Part shown: piece after piece, positions 27,849 to 35,742 of the stretch
How the letters are laid out: the number at the start of each line of letters is the position of its first letter
Numbering within the stretch: position 1 is the first letter of the stretch
NCBI RefSeq assembly: GCF_001513975.1
Contig: NZ_KQ947991.1
Coordinates: 131,732-195,731, forward strand
Reading direction: 5' to 3'
Source: Streptomyces curacoi
Lineage (GTDB): Bacteria; Actinomycetota; Actinomycetes; Streptomycetales; Streptomycetaceae
Length of the DNA stretch: 64,000 nt
Made by a program: the position numbers and the translations under genes
Notes under the pieces: generated by a model
What the model was told of the DNA's origin: nothing
Database searches by the model: none
What the model saw: the letters and a program-made list of their open reading frames with translations, nothing else

Positions 27849-29024
27849 TCAGTCGCGCGCCAGCCCCAACCGCGCCCGCAGGCCGCTTCCGCCGCCCCCG
27901 GCGCGCTCGTCCGCGGCCACGGCCGCCGCGCCCGCCGTCACCGTCTCGTACACCGACAGGATGTCCGCACCGACGGTCGACCAGTCGAAGCGGCGTACAT
28001 GCGTACTCCCCCGGTCTCGCAGCTTCGCGCGCCGTGCCGGGTCCTCCAGGAGCCGTAGGGCCGCCTCGGCCAGGGCGTCGGCGTCCTCGTTGGTGAACAG
28101 TTCGCCCGCGGCGCCCTGGTCGAGGACCTGGGCGAAGGCGTCCAGGTCCGAGGCGAGGACCGGGGCCCCGGCCGACAACGCCTCGACCAGGATGATCCCG
28201 AAGCTCTCGCCGCCGGTGTTGGGAGCGACGTACAGGTCGACGCTGCGCAGCAGGCGGGCCTTGTCCTGGTCGCTGATCATGCCGAGGAACTCGACCCGGG
28301 AGCGGAGTTCGGCGGGCAGGGACTGCACCGCCTCCTCCTCGTCGCCGCGGCCCGCCACCAGGAGCCTGGTCTGCGGGCGGGCGGCGAGGATCTTCGGCAG
28401 GGCCCGCATCAGGACCGGCAGGCCCTTGCGGGGCTCGTCGATGCGGCCGATGAAGCCGATGGTGTCGCCCTGCCAGTCGGGGTTGGGGTCGGCCTTGGCG
28501 AAGAAGTCGACGTCGACGCCGTTGGGGATCACCACGGCGTCGCCGCCCAGGTGTTCCACGAGGGTGCGGCGGGCGTACTCGCTCACCGCGATCCGGGCGC
28601 TGATCTTCTCCAGGGCCGCCTGGAGGATGGCGTAGGCCGCGATCATCGCCCTGGAGCGCGGGTTCGACGTGTGGAACGTGGCCACGATCGGGCCCTGGGC
28701 CGCCCAGCAGGCCAGCAGGCCGAGGGACGGCGACGTCGGCTCGTGGATGTGGATGACGTCGAACTCGCCGTCGTGCAGCCAGCGGCGGACCCGGGCGGCC
28801 GAGAGGAAGCCGAAGTTCAGCCGGGCGACCGAGCCGTTGTAGGGCACCGGGACGGCGCGGCCCGCCGAGACCACGTACGGCGGGAGCGGGGTGTCGTCGT
28901 CGGCGGGGGCCAGGACGGACACCTCGTGGCCGAGCCGGATGAAGTACTCGGCGAGGTCGCGGATGTGGAACTGGACGCCGCCCGGCACGTCCCAGGAGTA
29001 CGGGCAGACGATGCCGATTCTCAC
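27849..29024 (-). CDS. pimA: phosphatidylinositol mannosyltransferase (PimA-like, GT4)
   Basis: Transfers mannose from GDP-mannose to phosphatidylinositol on the cytoplasmic membrane face. The 391-residue GT-B fold enzyme starts RIGIVCPYSWDVPGGVQFHIRDLAEYF, has HIHEPTSPSL, GFIGRIDEPRKGLPVLMRAL, VAGRGDEEEAVQSL and the C-terminal donor-site motif GGESFGIILVEALSAGAPV (E-x7-E). The start is GTG, overlapping the acyltransferase stop (GTGA). The order pgsA - acyltransferase - pimA matches the mycobacterial PIM cluster, which makes this assignment strong. Confidence 0.92.
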   Translation of the reverse strand: MRIGIVCPYSWDVPGGVQFHIRDLAEYFIRLGHEVSVLAPADDDTPLPPYVVSAGRAVPVPYNGSVARLNFGFLSAARVRRWLHDGEFDVIHIHEPTSPSLGLLACWAAQGPIVATFHTSNPRSRAMIAAYAILQAALEKISARIAVSEYARRTLVEHLGGDAVVIPNGVDVDFFAKADPNPDWQGDTIGFIGRIDEPRKGLPVLMRALPKILAARPQTRLLVAGRGDEEEAVQSLPAELRSRVEFLGMISDQDKARLLRSVDLYVAPNTGGESFGIILVEALSAGAPVLASDLDAFAQVLDQGAAGELFTNEDADALAEAALRLLEDPARRAKLRDRGSTHVRRFDWSTVGADILSVYETVTAGAAAVAADERAGGGGSGLRARLGLARD

Positions 29025-29929
29025 GAGGGCCCCTTCGTGGGGTCGAGATCAGCGAGCCACAAGCGCTGGAGCATGTGCCAGTCCTCCGGATGTTCGGCGA
29101 TCCCCGAGGCGAAGGCATCGGCCAGCGCCTGTGTCATGACAGACGTCTTCTCGGCCCGGGTACCTGTCTCGGGCACCTCGATCGGCGGATGGACCCGGCC
29201 CTGCATGACGGGCGAGTCGTCGTACCAGAGCGTGACGGGGAGCAGCAGTGCCCCGGTCTGCTGGGCCAGCAGCGCCGGTCCGGCGGGCATCCGGGCGGTG
29301 TCGCCGAAGAACTCGACCTCCACGCCCGAGGCCGACAGGTCGCGGTCGGCGACCAGGCAGACCAGGCCGCCGTCGCGCAGCCTGCGGGCCAGCGTGCCGA
29401 AGGCGGTGCCGCCGCTGTGCGGCAGGACCTCCATGCCGAGGCCCTCGCGGTAGGCGACGAAACGGTCGTAGAGCGACTCGGGCCTGAGGCGTTCGGCGAC
29501 CGTCGTGAACGGCGTTTGCAGCTTGGTGGTGACCCAGGCGCCCGCGAGGTCCCAGTTGGCCAGGTGCGGCAGCGCGAGTATGACGCCGTTGCCGGCGGCC
29601 AGGCCGTCGGTCAGGTAGTGGATGTCCTTGGCGTCGAAGCCGCCCTTGACGCGCTCGGCGCTCCAGGCGGGGAGCCGGAAGGACTCCATCCAGTAGCGCA
29701 GGTACGAGCGCATGCCCGCGCGCGAGAGTTCGGCGAGGCGCTCCGGGCTCGCGTCGGGCACCACGCGCGCGTAGTTGCTCTCCAGCCGCTGCACGCCCTT
29801 GCCCCGCTGCTTCCAGGCGAGGTCGGCGATGGCGCGGCCAAGCCGTACGGCGACCGGCTCGGGGAGCTTCTTGACCGTGCTCCAGCCCAGGCCGTACAGC
29901 GCGTCCGTGAGCCGCTCCTGGGCACTCAC
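29021..29929 (-). CDS. phosphatidylinositol mannoside acyltransferase (LpxL/HtrB-like)
   Basis: Acylates the mannose of PIM, by analogy with mycobacterial PatA. The 302-residue membrane-associated protein carries the HX4D catalytic motif in LPHLANWDLAG and VADRDLSASGVEVEFFG further on, both typical of the LpxL/HtrB acyltransferase family. It overlaps both neighbours by four bases (GTGA junctions), so pgsA, this gene and pimA form one transcript. Substrate assignment rests on gene context. Confidence 0.9.
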   Translation of the reverse strand: MSAQERLTDALYGLGWSTVKKLPEPVAVRLGRAIADLAWKQRGKGVQRLESNYARVVPDASPERLAELSRAGMRSYLRYWMESFRLPAWSAERVKGGFDAKDIHYLTDGLAAGNGVILALPHLANWDLAGAWVTTKLQTPFTTVAERLRPESLYDRFVAYREGLGMEVLPHSGGTAFGTLARRLRDGGLVCLVADRDLSASGVEVEFFGDTARMPAGPALLAQQTGALLLPVTLWYDDSPVMQGRVHPPIEVPETGTRAEKTSVMTQALADAFASGIAEHPEDWHMLQRLWLADLDPTKGPS

Positions 29930-30615
29930 TTGGCTGCCTCACTCCCTTGAGAGGCGTTCTGCGGCTTGTCCTGCGCGGCTTCCGCGGCCTCCGCCTCGGC
30001 CGACTCCCGGCGAACCGTGACGACCCGCTGGATCAGCGTGACGAGGCTGCCGACGGCGACGATCCACAGGGCGACGGGCAGCAGGTACTGGATGCCGGGT
30101 ACCCCGAACTTGTGCAGGCCCGCGAGACCGGCCGCGACCAGGGAGATCACCAGGCGCTCGGCCCGCTCGACGAGGCCGTTGACGGCGACCGGCAGGCCGA
30201 TCGACTCACCACGGGCCTTGGTGTACGACACCACCTGGCCGCTGGCCAGGCAGAAGATCGACACCGCGCACAGGACGAGGTCGTCGCCGCCCCCGGCGTA
30301 CCAGAGGGCGAAGCCGCCGAAGATCGCGCCGTCGGCGACCCGGTCGAGGGTGGAGTCCAGGAAGGCGCCCCAGCGGCTGGAGCGGCCCAGCTGCCGGGCC
30401 ATGTTGCCGTCGACGAGGTCGGAGAACACGAACAGCGTGATCACGACCGTGCCCCAGAAGAACTCGCCCCGGGGGTAGAAGGCCAGCGCGCCCACGATCA
30501 CGCCGGCGGTGCCGATCAACGTGACCATGTCAGGACTGACGCCCCGCCTGATCAGAAATGCGGCGAACGGCGTGAGGACACGCGTGAAAAACGCACGCGC
30601 GTACTTGTTCAGCAT
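29926..30615 (-). CDS. pgsA: phosphatidylinositol phosphate synthase (CDP-alcohol phosphatidyltransferase)
   Basis: Joins CDP-diacylglycerol to inositol 1-phosphate, the entry to phosphatidylinositol and PIM lipids in actinobacteria. The 229-residue multi-span protein has the full CDP-alcohol motif DGNMARQLGRSSRWGAFLDS followed by TLD, with the metal-binding aspartates in place, and begins MLNKYARAFFTRVLTPFAAFLIRRG. The C-terminal tail is charged and Ala/Glu-rich. I use the ATG at 30615 because upstream sequence is not family-like. It is the first gene of the PIM operon. Confidence 0.93.
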   Translation of the reverse strand: MLNKYARAFFTRVLTPFAAFLIRRGVSPDMVTLIGTAGVIVGALAFYPRGEFFWGTVVITLFVFSDLVDGNMARQLGRSSRWGAFLDSTLDRVADGAIFGGFALWYAGGGDDLVLCAVSIFCLASGQVVSYTKARGESIGLPVAVNGLVERAERLVISLVAAGLAGLHKFGVPGIQYLLPVALWIVAVGSLVTLIQRVVTVRRESAEAEAAEAAQDKPQNASQGSEAAK

Positions 30616-30892
30616 GGCCTTCCCGAGGGTCGGTGTGGCGCCGGGCGGCCCCTGCTGGCCACCGGCTGGCCCATCGTAGCCACGCGCGCGTGAGCGCGAC
30701 CGCCGGGCACTCGTACCCGCGACGAGCGGTCTGTTCCGGCAGTGCCGGACGGCACGATCACGTCCTTCGTATGGACGCACCGTGACGGGAGTGGAAAGCT
30801 CGAAGAACCGCGGGCGTCACCGGAGCCGCCATCGCACGCGGATCCGCATGTCCGCGCCCACAGTGACCTCACCGTGCACGGGAGGCAGGATC

Positions 30893-33091
30893 ATGGGCGA
30901 CAAGGCGAACGCACACCCCGGAGCCGCCGGCAGGGCTACAGCGGCCGACCACCCCGCGTCCGTACGGAATGTGGTGCTGGTCGGCCACTCCGGATCGGGC
31001 AAGACGACTCTGGTGGAGGCTCTCGCGCTCACCGCGGGGGCGGTGAACCGGGCGGGCCGCGTGGAGGACGGCGGCACCGTCTCCGACTACGACGAGATCG
31101 AGCACCGGCAGCAACGCTCGGTGCAGCTCTCCCTGGTGCCGGTCGAATGGGACGGCATCAAGATCAACCTTCTGGACACCCCCGGATACGCCGACTTCGT
31201 CGGGGAGCTGAGGGCCGGTCTGCGCGCGGCGGACGCGGCCCTTTTCGTCGTCTCCGCCTCGGACGGCGTGGACGGCTCGACCCGCATGGTGTGGGAGGAG
31301 TGCGCGGCTGTCGGCATGCCGCGCGCGATCGTCGTCACACACCTGGAGTCCGCGCGGGCCGACTACGAGGAGATGACGCGGATCTGCGCGGAGGCCTTCG
31401 GCGGGGACGACCCCGACGCGGTGCTCCCGCTGTATCTGCCGCTGCACGGGCCGCAGGGCCCGGACGGGCACGCGCCGGTGACCGGCCTGATCGGCCTGCT
31501 CTCCCAGAAGCTGTTCGACTACTCCAGCGGCGAGCGCAAGGAGTCCGAGCCCGGCGAGGACCAGCTGCCGGAGATCGAGGAGGCCCGTAACCGGCTGATC
31601 GAGGGGATCATCGCGGAGAGCGAGGACGAGACCCTCATGGACCGGTATCTGGGCGGTGAGCAGGTCGACGTCAAGACGCTGATCGAGGATCTGGAGCGGG
31701 CCGTCGCGCGCGGCACCTTCTTCCCCGTCCTGGCCGCCGCCCCCGCCGCCGACGGCGCCCGGCAGGGACTCGGCACGGTCGAGGTGCTGGAGCTGATCAC
31801 CCGGGGCTTCCCGACCCCGCTGGAGCGCGAGGCGCCCCAGGTCACCACGATCGACGGCAAGCCGCGCGAGCTGAAGCCGTGCGACCCGGACGGGCCGCTG
31901 GTGGCGGAGGTCGTGAAGACGGCGTCCGACCCGTACGTCGGCCGGGTGTCGATGGTCCGCGTCTTCTCCGGCACCCTGCGCCCCGACGAGACGGTGCACG
32001 TCTCCGGGCACGGGCTGGCCGACCGCGGGCACGAGGACCACGACGTCGACGAGCGCATCGGCGCCCTGTCCGCGCCCTTCGGCAAGCAGCAGCGGGCGCT
32101 CAGCCACGCCATCGCGGGCGATCTGGCCTGTGTGGCGAAGCTGAGCCGCGCGGAGACCGGCGACACCCTGTCGGCCAAGGACGATCCGCTGCTGATGGAG
32201 CCCTGGCGGATGCCCGACCCGCTGCTGCCGCTCGCCATCCAGGCGCACAGCAAGGCGGACGAGGACAAGCTGTCGCAGGGTCTGTCCCGGCTGGTCGCCG
32301 AGGACCCGACGATGCGGCTGGAACAGAACCAGGACACCCACCAGGTGGTGCTGTGGTGCCTGGGCGAGGCGCACGCGGACGTCGCCCTCGAACGGCTGCG
32401 CAGCCGGTACGGCGTGCAGGTCGACGTCGTACCGCACAAGGTCTCCCTGCGGGAGACGTTCGCCCACAAGTCGGCCGGCCGCGGACGGCATGTGAAGCAG
32501 TCCGGCGGGCACGGGCAGTACGCCATCTGCGAGATCGAGGTGGAGCCGCTGCCGGGCGGCTCGGGCATCGAGTTCGTGGACAAGGTCGTCGGCGGCGCGG
32601 TGCCCCGGCAGTTCATCCCGTCGGTGGAGAAGGGGGTGCGGGCCCAGGCGGCCAAAGGCGTCGCGGCCGGCTATCCGCTCGTCGACATCCGGGTCACGCT
32701 GCTCGACGGCAAGGCGCACTCCGTGGACTCCTCCGACGCCGCGTTCCAGACGGCCGGCGCGCTCGCGCTGCGGGAGGCGGCGGCCGACGCGAAGATCCAT
32801 CTGCTGGAGCCGGTGGCCGAGGTGTCCGTCCTCGTCGGTGACGACTACGTCGGCGCCGTGATGAGCGACCTGTCCGGGCGGCGCGGCCGTGTCCTCGGCA
32901 CCGAGCAGACCAGCGGTGGCCGCACGGTCATCAAGGCAGAGGTGCCCGAGATCGAGATCGGCCGGTACGCCGTCGATCTGCGGTCGCTGTCGCACGGCAC
33001 CGCGCGCTTCGACCGTTCCTACGCGCGGCACGAACCGATGCCGCCGCAGATCGCGGAAAGGATTCGTGAAGAGGCGCGCGACGCCTCGTAG
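30893..33091 (+). CDS. elongation factor G-like protein (EF-G2 type) with altered GTPase motifs
   Basis: A 732-residue translational-GTPase-family protein with the five-domain EF-G layout. The P-loop is intact (GHSGSGKTT, residues 31-39). The G3 motif reads DTPGY (95-99) instead of DTPGH, so the histidine that activates water in EF-G/EF-Tu is absent. The G4 motif reads THLE (149-152) instead of NKxD, so guanine recognition should be weakened. The C-terminal part keeps domain IV/V sequence such as SGGHGQYA and LSGRRGRVLG. This matches the actinobacterial EF-G2 group rather than housekeeping EF-G. Function is unknown. The ATG at 30893 follows GGAGG at the right distance; an earlier ATG at 30782 is unlikely. 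Confidence 0.88.
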   Translation: MGDKANAHPGAAGRATAADHPASVRNVVLVGHSGSGKTTLVEALALTAGAVNRAGRVEDGGTVSDYDEIEHRQQRSVQLSLVPVEWDGIKINLLDTPGYADFVGELRAGLRAADAALFVVSASDGVDGSTRMVWEECAAVGMPRAIVVTHLESARADYEEMTRICAEAFGGDDPDAVLPLYLPLHGPQGPDGHAPVTGLIGLLSQKLFDYSSGERKESEPGEDQLPEIEEARNRLIEGIIAESEDETLMDRYLGGEQVDVKTLIEDLERAVARGTFFPVLAAAPAADGARQGLGTVEVLELITRGFPTPLEREAPQVTTIDGKPRELKPCDPDGPLVAEVVKTASDPYVGRVSMVRVFSGTLRPDETVHVSGHGLADRGHEDHDVDERIGALSAPFGKQQRALSHAIAGDLACVAKLSRAETGDTLSAKDDPLLMEPWRMPDPLLPLAIQAHSKADEDKLSQGLSRLVAEDPTMRLEQNQDTHQVVLWCLGEAHADVALERLRSRYGVQVDVVPHKVSLRETFAHKSAGRGRHVKQSGGHGQYAICEIEVEPLPGGSGIEFVDKVVGGAVPRQFIPSVEKGVRAQAAKGVAAGYPLVDIRVTLLDGKAHSVDSSDAAFQTAGALALREAAADAKIHLLEPVAEVSVLVGDDYVGAVMSDLSGRRGRVLGTEQTSGGRTVIKAEVPEIEIGRYAVDLRSLSHGTARFDRSYARHEPMPPQIAERIREEARDAS

Positions 33092-33138
33092 TTCGCGCCC
33101 GGCGCCACCAAGTGGCTTGTGCGGAACGCTCCCCTCCA

Positions 33139-33170
33139 CGTCGGCGGGCGGCTTCGGCCGTCCGCCGACG
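33139..33170 (+). terminator. UUCG-tetraloop terminator after the EF-G-like gene
   Basis: A 14-bp stem (CGTCGGCGGGCGGC against GCCGTCCGCCGACG, one G-U) closed by a TTCG tetraloop, 47 bases past the stop codon. Confidence 0.85.
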
Positions 33171-33270
33171 AATGTCAGTGCGGACGGATACGCTGGTCAT
33201 TGATCAACAGGTGTGCGCAGTACGGAAGTCGGGAAGGCCGCAAGCGACAGTGCGGCGATCGGGGGCGGGA

Positions 33271-34932
33271 ATGACCGTTGAGAGCGGTTACGCGGACATC
33301 TTCGGTCCGCAGGTGCCGCGCACGGCCGGCGAGGGACAGACGGCGACGTTCGCGCTGGCCTCGGCGGCCTACCGGGACAATCCGTTTCAGGACATCAAGA
33401 AGGCCGACAACGAATGGCACCAGACCGACGTCAAGGAAGGCCGCAAGTGGGCGAGGATCTTCCGGCCCAACCTGGGTGAGGCCTTCTCCCGTGCCGTCGT
33501 CGACCGCATGCTCGGCAGCGGCCGCAAGCCGCTGATCCAGTCCTTCGGCACCGAGCCGCAGGTCGTCGTCGAGCACTGTCTGGCCGCCAACAACATCCGC
33601 AAGGCCCGCGACCGGATGCTCAGCACCATCATGGTGATCTGCGGTCTGCTCTTCCTGCCCGGGCTGCTGGTGTGGCTGCTGATCTTCCAGCTGCGCACCA
33701 CCATCGGCAAGGCGAACGAGAAGCGGGGCAGTGCGCTCGCCACCGTGCTGCTCGTGGCGGCGGGCGCGCTCGCCGTGCTCTTCCTGGTCAAGATGCCGTT
33801 CGGCGGTCTGTGGGCGTGGTATGCGCGGGCCTGTGTCGTCATGCCCGTGGTCGGCTGGTTCTGGGCCAAGCAGGTCTGCGAACGCACCGCGAAGGACCTG
33901 CGGGGGCGGTGGGACAGCCTGCTGGCCGGCAGCAGCGTCGGCGCGAAGGTGCCTGAGGCGGTGCCGACCAGCCCCAGCGAGACCCAGGCCGAACAGCTGC
34001 GCCAGTCCCTCGCCAAGCTCAGCGCCGAGCAGCAGTCCAACTCCGTGTTCTACGCCGGGCCCAAGGGGATACTCGGCATGGGCACCCGCTGGGGCAGCTG
34101 GCAGCTGGCCGAGGACCTGACGCCGGCCGACCCGACCCGCGAGATCCACCCCTTCCGCAGCTGGGACGTCATCCGGTCCATCCATGACCAGCTGCGCATG
34201 CTGGAGCGCGGGCCGCTGAACACCGGCGGTTTCCCGAAGCCGTCGATACGGCACTGGATCGTCACGCCGATCGCCGAGGGCGCCAAGGCGGTGTCCCGGC
34301 CGGAGGGCACGGACGTCGAGGCGTACCAGGTCAAGTCGCACGCGATACAGGACATCTGCAACAAGCAGCAGTTCGGCAGCGGTGACCGGCACTACCTGGG
34401 CGTCCAGTGGACGCTCTGGGACGGGCAGTTGATCATCACCATGCTGATCACGGTGACCGTGCTGCACGAGACGTTGCGCATCGAGGTCACCGGGCATGCC
34501 CTGGGCCCGGTGAACGGCCTCTTCACGACGAAGCCGGAGACGCCCACGAAGGAGGTCACCAAGTCGCTGAAGCCGTGGGAGAGCCGCACGGTGAAGCTTC
34601 CCCTGGTCAACAGCGACGAGGTCGTACGGCTGGCGGTCCGCGCCCCGATCTCCTGGTATCCGCCGCTGCTGAACTGGCTCGGCGGGACGATCGCGCTGCC
34701 CGAGCCGTTCGGACTGCGGCATGCGTGGGCGGATCAGCCGTGGCGGCACCGGTTCATGGCCGACGACGCGCTGCGCGCGGCCACGCCGGTGCTGCGGGTG
34801 GTGCATGCCGCGGCGATCAAGGTGCTGGCGGAGAACGGCGTGGACACCGAGAAGTTCGGTGCGCGGTCGGCGTTCCTCAGCACGGCGGTGCAGGATCCGA
34901 CGCCTCGCAAAGCGGACGTGTACGACGCGTAG
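33271..34932 (+). CDS. unknown multi-span membrane protein
   Basis: I do not recognise a family. The predicted 553-residue protein has an N-terminal soluble segment of about 115 residues, then three hydrophobic segments close together (STIMVICGLLFLPGLLVWLL; ALATVLLVAAGALAVLFLV; CVVMPVVGWFWA). A long soluble region follows with one more hydrophobic stretch (LIITMLITVTVLH). No enzyme motif is visible. I choose the ATG at 33271, where codon usage and sequence character become coding-like, although an in-frame start exists upstream and the ribosome-binding site (GGGGGCGGGA) is weak. It stands alone between the EF-G-like gene terminator and the convergent HIT gene. Confidence 0.75.
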   Translation: MTVESGYADIFGPQVPRTAGEGQTATFALASAAYRDNPFQDIKKADNEWHQTDVKEGRKWARIFRPNLGEAFSRAVVDRMLGSGRKPLIQSFGTEPQVVVEHCLAANNIRKARDRMLSTIMVICGLLFLPGLLVWLLIFQLRTTIGKANEKRGSALATVLLVAAGALAVLFLVKMPFGGLWAWYARACVVMPVVGWFWAKQVCERTAKDLRGRWDSLLAGSSVGAKVPEAVPTSPSETQAEQLRQSLAKLSAEQQSNSVFYAGPKGILGMGTRWGSWQLAEDLTPADPTREIHPFRSWDVIRSIHDQLRMLERGPLNTGGFPKPSIRHWIVTPIAEGAKAVSRPEGTDVEAYQVKSHAIQDICNKQQFGSGDRHYLGVQWTLWDGQLIITMLITVTVLHETLRIEVTGHALGPVNGLFTTKPETPTKEVTKSLKPWESRTVKLPLVNSDEVVRLAVRAPISWYPPLLNWLGGTIALPEPFGLRHAWADQPWRHRFMADDALRAATPVLRVVHAAAIKVLAENGVDTEKFGARSAFLSTAVQDPTPRKADVYDA

Positions 34933-35007
34933 GCCTCCGGCGGCCGAGCCGTGCCAGGCGGGTCCGGCCGCCCCACGGGCCGGCCGGGGCTGCCCTCGGC
35001 TGAAACA

Positions 35008-35556
35008 TCAGGCGGCCGGCCAGGCCTCCGCCAGCATCTTCCGCGTGTCCGCCAACAGCTGCGGCAGCACCCGCGTGTGCCCCACCACCGGCATGAAGTT
35101 CGTGTCGCCGCCCCAGCGCGGGACGATGTGCTGGTGGAGGTGGGCGGCGATACCGGCGCCGGCGACCGTGCCCTGGTTCATACCGATGTTGAAGCCGTGG
35201 GCGCCGGAGGCGGTCCGCAGGGCCGTCATCGCCTGCTTGGTCAGGGCGGCGAGCTCGACGGTCTCCGGCTCGGTGAGGTCGGTGTAGTCGGCGACGTGGC
35301 GGTAGGGCACGACCATCAGGTGGCCGCCGTTGTACGGGTACAGGTTGAGGACGGCATAGACCTGCTCCCCGCGCTTGACGATCAGCCCGTCCTCGTCGGA
35401 CTTGGCCGGGATCGAGCAGAAGGGGCAGCCGTCGTCGGCTCCGGGGCCGGTCGGCTTGTTCTCACCCTGGATGTAGGCCATCCGATGGGGCGTCCACAGA
35501 CGCTGGAACGCGTCCTGGATCCCCACTCCCCACTGCTGCTCCGGCTCACTCGTCAT
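35008..35556 (-). CDS. HIT-family nucleotide hydrolase/phosphorylase (AP4A phosphorylase-like)
   Basis: A 182-residue histidine-triad protein. It has a CPFC pair for metal binding near residues 44-47, VYAVLNLYPYNGGHLMVVPYRH, and the catalytic triad in AAHLHQHIVPRWGGDTNFMP. The W-GGDTNFMP ending is like the mycobacterial AP4A phosphorylase, which lies next to pgsA there, so breakdown of diadenosine tetraphosphate or similar dinucleotides is likely. It follows thrS on the same strand, with a terminator between. The ATG at 35556 is preferred to an upstream start that overlaps non-coding sequence. Confidence 0.88.
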   Translation of the reverse strand: MTSEPEQQWGVGIQDAFQRLWTPHRMAYIQGENKPTGPGADDGCPFCSIPAKSDEDGLIVKRGEQVYAVLNLYPYNGGHLMVVPYRHVADYTDLTEPETVELAALTKQAMTALRTASGAHGFNIGMNQGTVAGAGIAAHLHQHIVPRWGGDTNFMPVVGHTRVLPQLLADTRKMLAEAWPAA

Positions 35557-35686
35557 GCGTGCAGCATATGGCTTCGTCCGTCCGCGGCGTGTCGCCAGGG
35601 CTCGCACTCAGATGCTCTCCCGCAGGCCGCACACGGTCCGTTTCCTGGGCCGTGATCGTCGCACGCGGGCCGGGCCCGACCGGCGA

Positions 35687-35721
35687 AAGGCCCCCGGGGA
35701 GCCGAGCTCCCCGGGGGCCTT
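35687..35721 (-). terminator. terminator hairpin after thrS
   Basis: A perfect 16-bp stem (AAGGCCCCCGGGGAGC) with a three-base CGA loop, 21 bases past the thrS stop. Confidence 0.88.
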
Positions 35722-35742
35722 CGACGCACTCGTGCCGCCGGC

